A DNA stretch of 64,000 nt, from the NCBI GenBank assembly GCA_025677815.1, contig JAIXMP010000002.1, positions 62,001 to 126,000 on the forward strand, read 5' to 3'. The first letter of the stretch is position 1, and the number at the start of each line of letters is the position of its first letter. The notes beneath the pieces were generated by a model that made no database searches, was not told the DNA's origin, and was given only the letters and a program-made list of their open reading frames with translations. Both the position numbers and the translations under genes were made by a program. Positions 11,228 to 24,500 of this stretch are shown one piece after another. Source of the DNA: Phascolomyces articulosus (Eukaryota; Mucoromycota; Mucoromycetes; Mucorales; Lichtheimiaceae).

Positions 11228-13261
11228 TTATTTCTTGAATTGATCTTCAGTGACACCCTTACCCATGGCAGCAGTAGAGGCAACACCACCAGTAACAATC
11301 TTCATGACATTATCGACATAAGTAGCACCAGACCACTTTTGATGTTGAAGGACATCAACATCATGTTCACGTTCCTGACGTTGGACATTGTTGACATAAC
11401 CGAACATACCTTGTTGCTTGTAAGCACGAGCAAAGGTAGCAGTAGCCAAAGCATTGGCGTGAAGACCACCCAAAGTAATGAATTGCCAGACGAAACCAAG
11501 CTTACCAAGCTTAGCAACGAAGGTCTTGATTTCATCATCACTCATACCAGCAGCATCCCTGATTAAAATAAATGATTGCATAAGTCAAAAAAGAATAAAC
11601 TCAGAATAAAATTCCACACACAAAAGATGTTACACACATGTGAAAATCAAAATCCCAAAAAAGATAACAATTAAAAAAAAAAAAAACTTACCAGTTGAAG
11701 GAAGGAGACAAGTTGTAGCAAAGCAAAGATTGAGGAGACTTGGACAAGACACCTTGAGAGAATTGTTCAGCTTGAGAAAGGATAGGCTTCTTGGTTTCCA
11801 TCCATAACATATCAGCATAAGGAGCATAAGCAACAGCACGGGAAGTAGCGGCTTCAGTACCACCTTCATAACGGTAATGACCTTCACGGACACGAGGTAA
11901 ATCCCAATCCCAGAAGATGTCAACACCATAAGCCTTGGCAATTTCACGAGCTTCCTTGTTAGACTTGTAGTGAATCTTGCCCAAGAATTCATCAGCTTGT
12001 TGAACCTTACCACCCTTGCGAAGTTCATCAGCAACAGCAGTACCGAAACGCTTCAAACCAGCTTGAGCAATCCACTTGTCTTCCACAGCTTGCAAGTCAT
12101 CACCAGACAAACCGTTACGTTCGGCTTCGTTCATCAAATCAGCCAAAGGAGGCAAGTTAGGGTTGGTGGTACCGACAATGAATTCGTGATCGCGAGTATC
12201 AATGTTGCTAGAGATCAAAGTAGCAGCTTCGGCATCGGAACGAGCGACAACCAAGTTTTCAACACCCATGATATCGTATTGGACACGGATGGCAACCAAA
12301 CGGTTAATGTGTTCAGCAGTAGGAACAAGAACCTTACCAGCCATGTGACCACACTTCTTGGTACCGGCAGATTGATCTTCAATGTGAATACCAGCAGCAC
12401 CACGTTCAACGAACATCTTGGCGAGCTTCATGGTAGCAGTGACACCACCGTGACCAGTATCGGCATCAGCAATGATGGGACGCAAGTAATCGACATAGGG
12501 GGTCTTGGCGCGTTCTTCGGGAGTCATGGCCAAACGAGCTTCGCGTTGCTTACGGTCATGGAAAAGTTGGGCAAAGAACAAATGTTCAACCTTGTTAGGG
12601 ACAGTATCCATAGGATAATCAGCAAGATCAGGACCGGGCTCGTTGCTAGTCGAGGCGGTGGAAGAACATTGCCAGCCGGAAACGTAGACAGTTTCAATAC
12701 CGGCAGCAGCCATTTGGGTGATTTGAACGGGATCTAATGTTAAAGATTCAATTTTTAATCCAATTTGTTCGTTTGTTTGTTTGTTTATATCATCCAACAC
12801 ACGCTGATTTTCCCAATCCCATGTTTTTTTAATATGTCCAACTCGCTACAGTACTAAAATCCATGACAATAATAACAACACGACAAGGTATGTTTCTTGT
12901 ATATAATATATATTCTGTTACTTACCAAGAGCACCAAAGGTATGGCTAGTTTCACCAGTACGCTTGTTCTTTTGGATAAGGTTCCACATCTTCTTGGCTT
13001 GAACGTCAGATCGGTATTGGATGGGGAAGTTACCACGCTTGGAAACGATGGATTCAGCGGTATAAGGACGCTTGACGTTCTTGAAACGAGGAGAGGACCA
13101 CCATTGCTTGACAGCTTCAACCTAAATATAGATAATTCATGACATAGAGGGATAAGTGATCCAATATCAGCAAAGGATGAAATGATCTGTCAAAGTGGAT
13201 GATCGAAATAAAATAAGGTGTTTACCTCAGCAAGGAATTGTTGTTGTTCTTGATCAGCCAT
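11228..13261 (-). CDS. ICL1: Isocitrate lyase
   Basis: Four exons on the minus strand: 13226..13261, 12926..13121, 11692..12733, 11228..11558. They give 534 aa with consistent phases. It cleaves isocitrate to glyoxylate and succinate, the first committed step of the glyoxylate shunt, for growth on acetate or fatty acids. Motifs seen: [13 protein letters not shown] near residue 93, the metal and substrate segment ADADTGHGG near 167, the catalytic signature TKKCGHM with Cys about 205, and [11 protein letters not shown]. The length is in the range of fungal ICLs. The C-terminus ends FKK, with no SKL-type peroxisomal signal. Codon usage is biased to C-ending codons compared with its neighbours, as in highly expressed genes. 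Confidence 0.96.
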
Positions 13262-13784
13262 GTTGTATTTAAAGAAAAGAAATGAAAATTAACAGTTAAA
13301 AAAAAGTTAAGTTAAAGAAACAAAAAAAAAAAACGACAAAATGGAAAAAGATCCAAGGGTTTATATATGTATTGACCAAAACCAAGAATATTTTTTTCAT
13401 GGCCCCTCTCTGTTACTTACTAGATGTTTCTTTTCATATGTCATAGTTTAAAGAAAACAGGAGAGAATCGGCTTTGTCTCCATGTGAAACAAGCACGTGA
13501 AGGAAGACAACCATTGGTCAATAAATCACTCCGCTTTCCAGTTTGTCATCGGTGCGTGCACGGAGCGAGTGGCAAAAGGATTTGGCAACGAAAAAATTGC
13601 GGGGCGGATAAACCTTTTCCTTTTTTGTGAATCTCTTTTTTTATTGATAAGTTGCATATTACACAATTACACAAGTGTTTATTTTATTATACAAAGTAAA
13701 AAAAAATGTGTCATATTGATATATACTTTTTATTTAAATAGTCCTTTCATCTAATATCTTTCATCTTCTAAATCAATAAAAAGG
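13262..13784. other. ICL1 promoter region and CYM1 3' flank
   Basis: A TATA-like sequence (TATATAAA on the minus strand, 13360..13367) lies about 100 nt upstream of the ICL1 ATG. A GC-richer segment at 13490-13610 separates the two genes. No gene is seen. Confidence 0.5.
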
Positions 13785-16700
13785 TTATTGACCAAATTGT
13801 TGAATTGTCCATGAAGAATCATTCATTAATTTATCATTAGCTTCACCAAGAATCGCCATAGAAGCTTCATTTGTTTTCAAATAATCTTCAGCAACTTGTC
13901 TAATATCGTTTTGAGTGACAGCAAGTAATTGTTCACGGCGCCTTTTCAAAAAATAGTATTAATTATGAATCACAACCAATCTCCAAGCTTTTCTTATTCA
14001 AACAAATCTTTATCTTTTTTTACCTTTGCCTCATATCGTCTGATACACCGTTTACAAACTGCAACATGCCTTCTTCAGAAACACTGATCGGAGCATCCAC
14101 ACCTTGGAAAATGGATAATTTAGCTTCTGTCAATTCTTGCTCTGTGAATTGACGTTGTAAGATCCAATCCGTAGCAGAAGCATACGTTTGAAGTGTTTCT
14201 AATGTTCTTGGATCACGATAAGAATAAAATGATAATAATCCATTCAATCCTGCATAACGAGCACCTCCACCATAAGCACCATTCTTTTCACGGATTTCTC
14301 GATGTAAATAATGATTGGTCATTAAAGACGACAAGACTTGGAGTTTAGCCCCATCGGCATGTGTATATGGAACGCCACGGTACGCTTTAGCAGAAAAATT
14401 GACAGAGAAAGGCAGTGGGAAGAATGTTTTGGCATACTTGGGAACAAAGACATTCTATTATAATAAACCAGTCCATGTGTCAATCATTTGAATTTTATGC
14501 TTAGCAAAGATCTCTCTCATGTCATCATTCTGATGAATAATCCCCCTTATTACGACCCTTACCGAGTGTTGATGCTGGGGCACATGATCATCGTTGGGTA
14601 AGCTCGTAATGAATCGGGAAAGAGCACTTTCGTTGGCCGACACAGCATCTTCACCACATGTAACAGCTACACGTAATGTAGGTTGCTTTAATACAGTAGC
14701 AGCAATCGTTTTGAGTTTGGCAACAACCTCTGTCAAATCTTCCGTAGCTGCCAATTGATTCATAAAGGTGACTTGGGTCATGCCGCTAAGCAATTCCGCA
14801 TTATGCATAGCCGGAGTCAAAGACGAGGCAGCAAAAGTTCTGGCAAAGATATGGCCAGCCTCTGCCACAGAGTTGACTAAACCAGAGGCATTCTAATAAG
14901 AATCAAAAGAAAAGAAAATCGTGAGAAAAAAACAAGAAAATGTTTCTCTTTCTTTCTTTTGGGAATCCTAAAAGTTCAAATCAAAAAATCAAAAACTTAC
15001 ACCAATAATCAATGTCTTTAACTTTTCAGTATCATCAAAATTTGTTTCCAGAATCAACTTGGAAAGAATATCGTACATTTTATCCACATTACGATCCAAA
15101 CAGTTACCAATTAATGCAATACCTTCTTCGGTATGATCAATGTCTACACATAATTAAGTAGTAATGGTCAAATTGTTAAAGCGGAAGATAAAAAAAATGT
15201 AAATTCAACTCCCCCCCTCTTTTTTTCTTCTCCCCCAAATTTTTATCTATTGAATTTCCTTATGTAATTCTTTTGTTTTGGTAGAATCGACATAAATATG
15301 GACGATGAAAGTTTTTTTGGGCTTTACCTGAATGGCTGGTGGATACAGTCGTAGAAGCACGTAGACCACCTGTGTACAGTCTGATTTCTTCATCGATCTC
15401 AGCCATGCTTTGTGTTCGCGTACCCAAAGACAAAAGCGCCTAAAACCGGGAAGTAACACCCCCCACGTGAGCATGAAATCCACACTTTTTCACATGAAGA
15501 GTAATTCCTCCAATCATGCAAACACACATTGTAATTTAAACAGAAATGTAATAACAAAAACAAATAAACTTACATCACAGAATAAAGGTAGATAGACCTT
15601 GAGATCATCTTGTAATGATGGTAAACTACTGATCGCCCTGAAATAAGTAATGCCATTGGTTGATGTTGTTCTCCATTGAACAGGCGTGTTGCACAATCCA
15701 GTATGGTCCAATACTGTACGTTTCATTTTGGGTGAAATGTCGTTCAATTCCAATGTCGGGAGACACGAAAGATCTTCTACCTTATCCTGATTGGCGGATA
15801 ATTGTTTGCCATCCTTTGCAATTTCCGCCTTATCAGTATCACTCAACTGGTTGACTTTGTCTGCCAATCGTTGTTCTTCTGCTTTAGATAATTTCGTAGC
15901 ATATTCTTGGTCTGGTTGCATCGTAAAGATAAGTTGATGTGGATTATTTAATAAATACTTGTCAATTCTTGATTCAAAAAAGTCGCCTTCAGCTAATTCT
16001 TGTTTCAATCGTTCAATATTCTATTATCCATGATTTATCGTTGGTGAGGTGGTTTCAGAGATAATTATTTTGTGTATGACAAATCACAAATTATCTTGTC
16101 TGTGTTTGTATACAGTACCTTATTGATTTCCAGAAGGTCAATAGGATCCACTTGATTGAACCAACCAGAGGTAATACCGTGCATTAGCGTCAGCCCAAAG
16201 TCGGCAGTTTTCTATTTACAGATAACGTCATTACTACTCTTTTTCTTTTTTTTTCACATTCATAAAGTTGTTTACACACAAAATCAACAAAATCCCACTT
16301 CCCGCGGAAGGGGCCCTTTTTCCCCTCGGCTTTACACTTTTCTTTTTATAAATAAACTTACATGTTTTTGACCTAACTCCATTTGATGAATTGCTGCTTC
16401 AATTCGTTTATTATCAAAACCTTCCTTTTTGACGTCATTTAACACTTGTACAATACGTTCTTGTACCTAAATTTATCATTTCTTATTATTAATAACCCAC
16501 TCTCTCTTTTCATTACTTTCTTTTTCTTTCTTATTACTAAGGAATAACAAATTATTTTACCAATGCAACATCACTGTCTTTTACACCTTGTAAACCAATC
16601 GACAAACAACTCGTGCTATTTAAGAGAAAAATAGATGGGTTAAATTCCTATGATGAGTACACTTATTTTTTTTATTTATCCCTTGGCATTTCCCCCCTCC

Positions 16701-18587
16701 CCTCTTGTCCTTCTTTTATTTTACCTAGTCGAACTATCGTAACCTGTATTAGCAGAGAATTCAGAACCAAGATTGGTATCAATCAATGCTTTATACATGG
16801 GTGAAGCATGACCGTCTAACAACAAGTATGAGAGTAATCGCATCGAGAATGTTTCAAATGTATCCTATAGTCACAAAAAATAGGAGAGTAACTAGAGATT
16901 AAATATTTCATATCCACCATATGTTTTTTTTCTTGGTGACAAGAACTACTACAACAATAATACTTTACCCGAGTTTCATTTCCCAAAAATGAAAGGGATA
17001 CTCTAGTTTGTCTATCTGGTGGACTCACTATATTAATTTCAAAAAAAAAGTATCATTAATCCAATCGAGTCTTTTGAAACGATCCTCATTTCTATTGTGT
17101 GATATATAATGAAATAGGAAACAAAAAACTTACATGGATCAAAAGCACATGTACTTGACATCTTTCTTGGTTCAGTCCAAGGTGTTACTTTTTTATTGAC
17201 ATAGGGTACATCCACACGTTTAAAGCTGGAAAGACGTTCCTGAATAGCAGAAAGATGATCTTCTAATGGAAAGTTACCGTAGGTATAGAATCGAGCATTA
17301 CTTGGATTATAATGTGTCTTGTGGAAGTTCACCAATTGTTCATGTGTCAAATCAGGAATACGTGCAGGTTCACCACCACTTGAATGTTCATAAGTTGTTC
17401 CCGGAAACATGGATTCATGTGCACGAATATAATACAAGTAGTTGGCATCCGACTATAAATATTTAAGTGAATGGTATTATATCGTTCGCGCAAAAAAAAA
17501 TGATTACTTAGTACCAATACACGTACAGTCAACACACTTTAATATCCATAGAAAATGTTATGCTAATAAAATTACCGTTTGACCCTTCATTTCATTATAA
17601 ACAACACCTTTAAATGTAATTGGAGTAGAAGTATCTGTTGGGTCTTCATGTTCCAGACGCCATCCTTCTTGTTTAAAGTCCAGCTTTTCTAAACGTGGAT
17701 GAAATGCGGCATCCATATATACATTGCGAAGATTGGCATAATCGATTGGATTGGTGGTAGCAAATGGATAAATTGTATAATCACTTGCTATAACAACAAC
17801 AGCGTCAATAGGAATAGTCGTTCATTTAGTTTTTTGTTTCATCATATGTATGTTATTTAAGCATAGATTCTCTATTTGGATAGACAATACATACCAGTGA
17901 AAGCATTCATAAATGTTGCCAAACTACGGTTTAACATTTTAAAAAATGGGTCTCGTACAGGATATTTTTCACTACCGCATAATGTCGTATGTTCCTATAA
18001 AAAATAAATGATGTGTTATGATTGTTTTTGTTATTAATGCATATGTATCCAATGGCTATTTCTACTCTTCATATTATTATATCATACCAAAATATGGGGG
18101 ACACCCGTGCTATCGCTAACAGGTGTATGAAATCCAACAGCAAATACATTATTGGAATCCTCCCGATCAATGTGTAAATGTTGAGCACCTGTTGCTTCAT
18201 GTTCCAAAGCAATCGCTGTCAATTCTAATTCTGGGACTTGTCGCACCTATATAGGGGTTCGTTCTGTTTTTAATACTACTACTACTACTACTACTTTCAA
18301 ACGCGTGCTCTATCACTTTCTTTTTCTGTATATACCTGTTGAACTCTATACCCATGCAATTGATCACCGGGTGCAAGTGCTAAAAAAAAATCGTTATTTG
18401 TTTAATCAGTATTTGTTAATATTGTTCAAAGAACATGATCGATCGGGAAGAAAATAAAAAGACTGGTTCTATGATATATATTACTTTTTGCATAAGAAGA
18501 ATAAAAAGACTTATTCTTCAAGATCGTGGTAACACTTTTACTGCCTTGACGCAAAAAGCGAGAAGGACAGAAAAGTTGAGAGGACAT
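13785..18587 (-). CDS. CYM1: Mitochondrial presequence protease (M16C metalloprotease, CYM1/PreP)
   Basis: Seventeen exons on the minus strand: 18485..18587, 18336..18379, 18088..18246, 17895..17994, 17576..17787, 17134..17452, 16969..17027, 16725..16864, 16561..16615, 16362..16466, 16119..16211, 15574..16020, 15328..15439, 15001..15143, 14563..14892, 14024..14454, 13785..13941. Every junction keeps phase, and the product is 1002 aa (yeast Cym1 is 989). It degrades cleaved presequences in the matrix. The N-terminus is rich in Arg, Ser and Lys with no acidic residues, as in a transit peptide. The inverted zinc motif is HILEH, His100 to His104 with Glu103 catalytic. The distal Glu ligand is about 201 in NEMKG. 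The motifs [15 protein letters not shown] and [12 protein letters not shown] are also family-like. Confidence 0.95.
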
Positions 18588-19013
18588 TGGGGGGTGTACA
18601 CTTGTTTTATATAAAGTTATGAAGTTTTGCACACGAAGTTTATAAAAAATAATGCCTGTAAAAAAAGAAACCCGAACTATTTTTATTGTTGTTGTTTGTG
18701 CTGGGTTATATTTTTTTTAATCGATTCACGAAATATGGTGTCTTTGGCATATTTTAGCCCACCAGCATTTAATAATGAATGAGCAACAGCAAGCAATAAC
18801 AACACTTTCCCCCCCTTCCAGTATCATATTATCCCCCATTGCATATCCTTGTGTATTTGGATAGATGTTGTTGTTATTATTATTATTGCTGCTATTGATG
18901 CTCTATTTTTTTTCCCCTTTTCTTTCTCTTTCTCTCTTTTTTCTTTCTTTCTTCTTCTTCTTTTCCCTTTTTCTCTCTCTCTTCTTCTTATACTTTTTAC
19001 GTTTTTATATGTA
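18588..19013. other. Divergent promoter region (CYM1 / NIPA-like gene)
   Basis: These two genes are divergently transcribed. The segment holds long pyrimidine tracts (18905-18990) just before the plus-strand ATG, which are common in fungal leaders. No ORF is supported. Confidence 0.5.
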
Positions 19014-20684
19014 ATGGATAGTAAATATATCGGATTGATATTGGCAATATGTTCAAGTTTTTTAATCGGTATCTCTTTTGTTATTACAAAAAAAGGTTTA
19101 CAACAATCTTCTTCTGCGTCTCAAGGTAAATATTTATACGTAAATAATCTACTTTCATTTATTTTTATCCTATCTCATTTCTATCATCATTATTATTAGC
19201 ATTTGCTTCTGATTCACATCGATATTTAAAGAGTCCAATATGGTGGGTCGGTATTATCACCATGGTTAGTGGTGAAATATTAAATTTTATAGGTAAAATA
19301 AATAAGAATGAAAGAAGTGTTGGAGAGAGAGAGAGATAATAAAATATGCATTTGAAGTCAAAAAGAATGAAGGAGGTTGGCCTATAGGGAAAAATAACTC
19401 AGAATGATGAAAAGGGGAATCAATCATTATTGTTATTCAAGGAGGACCAAGGGGATATTTATATGCTGAGGATGATGAACATATTGTAAATATCTATTTA
19501 TCTAACAACAGTCTCTTTATGATAGGATATACTTTTGCACCTGCCATATTAATCACGCCTTTGGGAGCATTAAGCGTCATTATTGGGTAAGAAATACGCA
19601 ACAAAAAAAAAAAAAGAGAGTTTGGTATGCAAAGTATGCCATGTTAATTAATTCTATAGCTTCTAGTGCAATCCTGGCGACTCTATTTTTAAAGGAGAAG
19701 CTAGGAGCGATTGGCATCATTGGATGTTTATTATCATTGATTGGTGCAGTCATTATCGTTTTACATGCACCCGAAGATCCACAAGTAGCCAGTGTTGAAG
19801 AACTGGTGAATTATATGCTTCAACCAGGTAATATGAATATACATACATGAATGATGCATTGAGAGGGACATGTTTTACATATTAAACCCAAATATATATG
19901 TATGTATATTTAGGATTTATTGTATATTTTGTGCTCGTCATTTTGATTACAGGTGGTATGATATGGAAAGTTGTTCCAAGATGGGGTAAAACAAAAGTCA
20001 TGGTGTATGTTACTATTTGTTCATTGATTGGATCTCTTTCTGTCATGACCATCAAGGCATTTGGTATTGCTGTACGATTAACAGCCGAAGGAAATAATCA
20101 ATTTACACAACCTTCTACTTATGTATTTGGATTCATGTGTATTGTTTTTATTCTTACCCAAGTCAATTATTTTAATAAGGCATTGGATACATTTTCCACC
20201 AACGTGTAAGTCTATCTCTCTTTATAGTTGGTCTATATATATATACTTATCCAAACATATATATGTATATAGAGTCAATCCAATCTACTTTGTATTCTTT
20301 ACAACAGCTACTATCATTGCATCCGCCATCATGTATCGTGGATGGCATACCGCCAATGCCGTCAATACCGCCAGTTTAATATGTGGATTCATTATTATCT
20401 TTTCTGGTGTTTATTTATTGGATTCAATTGCACGAAAATCCAAAGGAAGCGTTCCTTTACCACCTGTTGCTTCCGCTTCTTCATTACATCGATATGATTC
20501 AAAATCAAACATTAGTCAAAGAACCGCTTCCGTGGTGATGATGGAAGCAGCAGAAATCAAACTTCAACTACAACAAAGACAGCAACAACCACATATTTAT
20601 ATAAATAGTAAAAGGATGGATCGATGTGAATCAAGTGGATCCAAAGTATCTTGTAGAAGAAAACGACGTGCCCTTTCTGTTTAA
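19014..20684 (+). CDS. NIPA-like magnesium transporter
   Basis: Six exons: 19014..19125, 19200..19292, 19526..19586, 19667..19827, 19914..20205, 20273..20684, encoding 376 aa. The family (NIPA1/2, DUF803, drug/metabolite-transporter fold) moves Mg2+ across plasma or endosomal membranes. The protein has about nine hydrophobic helices. Family-like segments are SFVITKKGL near residue 22, TFAPAILITPLGALSVIIG near 72, FLKEKLG, GAVIIVLHAPED, and SVMTIKAFGIAV. The last 90 residues are hydrophilic, with Ser/Gln-rich stretches and a basic end RRKRRALSV, probably cytosolic. The acceptor at 19664-19666 was preferred over an earlier AG because it keeps the frame without a stop. Confidence 0.9.
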
Positions 20685-21508
20685 AAAATTATATTATAGC
20701 ATCATAATCATTATTATTACCATCCATCTATTCCTCCATCAGCATCGTCATATTATTAACTAGTTATTATTTGTGCGTTTATTTGTGATGTCACGTTACG
20801 TGTTGTTTTGTCTCTTTTTTACATAAAAATCGTTGCATATTTTCCTTTTTTTTTCTTTTCTTTTCTTTTCAACAAACTCTTTTTTTTAACCTTGTTTATT
20901 TGAAAAAGTAAGTATTTTCCTTTGTTTTTATTATTATTCTTATTAAATACATAAAACAATAAGAAACCTTATACAGTCAAACCTTCTTTTTGTTTTTTAT
21001 CTATCTATATAAAAAGTGAGAGCCAAGTGGAAGAAAAAGGTATATATATATAGATTCTCTTTTTTTTTTTTTGATCGAATAGAGTGTCTTACGTGTCTTT
21101 TTTGTTCTTTGAAAGCGACAACGACGTCTCAAGGCCAAAAGAAGAAAGATGAGAGCCAGATCCAAGTAATCCATGAATGGTTTTAATCCAACTATTAAAG
21201 GACCCTTCTTTTTCCTTTATTTTTTTTTTTAAAAAAAACCAAATCACATACATACAACCATCCTTCCCAATCTTGTAAAAAAAAAAATAAACACTTTTTT
21301 TTGTCTTGCTTTTTTTCATACTCTTGGAAAAAAAGAAAAAGGAAGGGTTTTATATGTATGATTATTTTTTTTAAACGGGGGAATTTTGTATTATTTGTTG
21401 AGAGTGACAGTGGAATAGTATGGTAAAAGTGGAATTAATTAATTACAAATCGATGAAAGAGAAAGAAAAATATGAATTGAATGCAAAAAAAAAGAATGGT
21501 TGTTATTT
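20685..21508. other. Intergenic region, no gene seen
   Basis: About 0.8 kb, T-rich, with AATAAA-like signals and homopolymer runs. The minus ORF at 21089-21319 is low complexity (Lys/Phe) and not called. Confidence 0.45.
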
Positions 21509-21730
21509 TTATTGTTGTTTTTTATCTGCTTGACGGATCCGCTTCTTTTCTTCTCGAAGACCTTGATGCAGTTGGTGTAATTGAGCAGCAATGGTGTTAT
21601 TGGCAGCATGGATCGCAACACCTTCATGTAAAAATTTATCCAAAAAAGTAGCTGCTCCACTAACGTCAATATCTTTGGTGGATTCAAGTTTAAGATTAGG
21701 TGGTGATGCTTCTGGTCGTTTCATTGACAT
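21509..21730 (-). CDS. Small conserved-looking protein of 73 aa, unknown function
   Basis: Single-exon minus-strand ORF with balanced composition. The N-terminus is MSMKRPEASPPNLKLESTKD, followed by an amphipathic helix (GAATFLDKFLHEGVAIHAAN) and a Gln/Leu-rich, then Lys/Arg-rich, C-terminal helix ending ADKKQQ. I do not recognise the family. It could be a small subunit or assembly factor that works by helical packing. It lies between the NIPA-like gene and GNPDA with its own spacing. It is real-looking because neither overlapping frame makes better protein and no intron is needed. Confidence 0.55.
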   Translation of the reverse strand: MSMKRPEASPPNLKLESTKDIDVSGAATFLDKFLHEGVAIHAANNTIAAQLHQLHQGLREEKKRIRQADKKQQ

Positions 21731-21946
21731 TTTGTATTATTATTCTGTTGGGTGTATTAAAGAAAAAAAAAGAGCTTAGGAAAAAAACAAAAATATTTTT
21801 TTTAGTAGCGGAGCTGTGAGACAAGAAGTGTTTTGTTTTATGCAGGCAAACTCTGTTTATTATTATTATGATGATGATGAAATATATATAAAACTAATTA
21901 TAAAAGAAAAAGAGGATGACAATGATGATAGGGTAAATAATAATAA

Positions 21947-22889
21947 TTAAGGATTTACATCAAGTAAAGCAGATTTCTCTTCCCAATACGTTGAATTACT
22001 TCTTTTTCGTTTCTTTCCTGCTTCTTCTACTGCAGCCGTAGCTGCTTTTTGTGCTTCATCCTCTTCTTCATCTTCTAATTTTTCATCTTCATCATTCAAT
22101 AAGCTTTGTAACATTAATCTTCTACGGCGTTTAGCTGCTTGATTGGTATCCACCATATTTCGTAACAAGTTGCCTTGTAATCCTAAATTATGTTTTCCTA
22201 TGATCGAATGATGTACATGCTCAATGGATTTAAAGTATTTTACAGTCTACATATATTTCATTTAGTACTTTTTCAATCCTCAAATATCACTTCATCTATG
22301 ACCCATTTTCCTAATTATTAAAAATACCTTGACATGAAGTTCCAAGGTAGCATCTTCGTCACAGACGATCAGACCCTTGGGATGCATTTGTATCGCAGAT
22401 ACGGTCCACATATGATTTACACCTTCTTCCACACATTTTGCTAATGCTAAACTTTTGTGAGCACCTGTAATCACAATCATTACTTCTCGTGCATCCATGA
22501 CAGTTCTAATAAAATCGTAAAAAAAGAAGAAGAAATATATACAAATGTATAATGTACATTTTTTTTTTTGCCACTTTGATAAATAAACATGCATACTCCC
22601 AGTTTCTTTTTTTTTTATCTCCTTCTTCCCCTTTTTCTTCATCAAATCAATGTAAAAAAAAGACCACATCATCCGCTCAATCCATAAATATAGATATAAA
22701 ATGGGATACGAACGCTACGCCTACGGTCAACGCAAGCTTGGGTACACGTGAAATATCACCACCAAAAAATCGAGCATTTGCAATAATTGTTTCATAGGCC
22801 AATGTTTTAACACGCGTACGTGATGTAAGAGATGAGCCAGGTTCATTAAATGCAATATGACCATCAGGTCCAATACCTTTTTTTATATA

Positions 22890-22923
<34 letters not shown>

Positions 22924-23666
22924 ATACTTGTATAATTTTACAAAAAAAAGTAAGAATAATAAACACTATCCTACCATAGTCACCTCAAACAAAAAAAAAG
23001 TAACCATAGTAACCACTTATTTTAGAATATAGCTTCAATATACATACCTCCTAAAAACAGTTCAATACCACCCAACTTTGCAATTTCTGCTTCAAATTTC
23101 CGACATTCTTCATCTAGATTATTGGCATTGCCGTCTAAAATGTGTACGTTTTCTTTTTTGATGTTGACATGTTTAAACAAGTGATTCCACATGAATGTAT
23201 GGTATGATTGTGGATGATCTCTAATATATGTATAAAGTATAGTGTTATTAGTGAAAGGGTGACTATATAAAACAGACCAATAAAAAAGACGGTTTGGATA
23301 ATAAATAATAGTTACTTTGGTAAACCAACATATTCGTCCGTATTAAAGGTAACCACGTTTTCAAAGCTCACTTGACCAGCAGCATAAAAATCCACCAATT
23401 TATGATAAACAAGAATAGGTGAAGAACCTGTTGCTAATCCAAGAACAAAAGGTCGTTCTGGTGTGGGTTGAAATTGATTGATGCGTTCCTTTACATAATA
23501 AGCTGTTGTAAAATAATAATAAAAATTAAAGCATTATTCATCATTGGTTGTTCCTGGATTTTTATCTATGCAGAAAAATAAAGAGATAAAAATGATAAAA
23601 CTTGTAAAACAACATACCAACATAAGATGCTACTTCTTCATAATCTTGTCGAACAATAAGCCGCAT
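21947..23666 (-). CDS. Glucosamine-6-phosphate deaminase with charged C-terminal extension
   Basis: Six exons on the minus strand: 23618..23666, 23316..23502, 23048..23220, 22714..22876, 22328..22505, 21947..22246, giving 349 aa. It converts glucosamine-6-phosphate to fructose-6-phosphate and ammonia, the last step of chitin and GlcNAc catabolism. Motifs: [26 protein letters not shown] with the catalytic acid, [17 protein letters not shown] with the catalytic His, and [20 protein letters not shown]. Canonical enzymes are about 270-290 aa. Here about 60 extra residues follow, with RRRR, a Glu/Asp run, then KKRKRS. The exon 4 donor reads GTTCGT, a weak but GT-type site, and it is required by phase. 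The intron near 22891 carries an ATT microsatellite. Confidence 0.93.
22891..22920. repeat. ATT trinucleotide microsatellite in an intron
   Basis: About ten perfect ATT units lie inside intron 3 of the glucosamine-6-phosphate deaminase gene. The tract is likely length-variable. Confidence 0.85.
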
Positions 23667-24500
23667 TACCTACAAAGGCTTATAATAATGATGATCCAAA
23701 AGGATAAGGAAAGGAAAGTTTTTTTTTGAAGAAGAAGAAGAAGGAGAGAAAAAAGAAGGAAAGAAAAAAATTCAGACCCTTTGTAATAAAAAGTTCCAAA
23801 AAAAAGTGGCGGAGCCTTTCTTTTCCATCTTGCTTTTTTCTCTCAAGAATTATTATGTTGTTTCTTTTGCCATTTGGTAAACGTATTTCTTTCATTTGTG
23901 ATGGGTAATGGAGGAATGATATAAGGTGATTATTTTATTATGATAATGATTCGTGGTCAAGTTCCCATATATATAAAATAAAACCACGTTTTAAAAGTCT
24001 ATATATCTTCTTGACAGTTAGTATCAAAAAATAAAGAGTTTACCGCGGGATGGAGATAGATTACGATTGATACGGTGGATTGATTAAGTAATTGAACTGC
24101 ACAGGACCCTGGAAAAACAATCAATATAAAAAAAAACGTGTTGTGCTACATAAAAAAGCACTAACTATTTCATACAAGTTCCATCTGTTTCGCATTGCTT
24201 GTTAGAAACACTACTCCGCATGAATAATAAAAATATACATTGATTTTTTATAATAGTGATTTTTTTTGTTATTTCACACGAATATTAACATTGTTCAAAT
24301 TGGGTTCGTTTATATACAAAGCCAAAGATGGAAGGGAGGAGGATTGGATTGGTGTTATTGTAAATTGAATGGATGGATGAAAGAGAAGAGAGGAAGAAAC
24401 ATAAAGAAGGAGATTAGAAAGTGACTAGCCAATTCTATATTTTCATCTTCGAAAAGAAGGTAAAACAGGGAAAGATGTGTGGGGTGAAAAGAAAAGGGTT
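23667..24500. other. Intergenic region, no gene seen
   Basis: This is the deaminase promoter and the 3' flank of the next minus-strand gene. It contains purine-rich tracts (23720-23770). Antiparallel Lys/Glu- and Phe-rich ORFs here are products of low complexity. Confidence 0.45.

Noticed and set aside
11970..12737. Plus-strand 255-codon ORF inside isocitrate lyase
   Set aside because: Shadow of the highly codon-biased ICL1 gene. The minus-strand frame carries all catalytic motifs.
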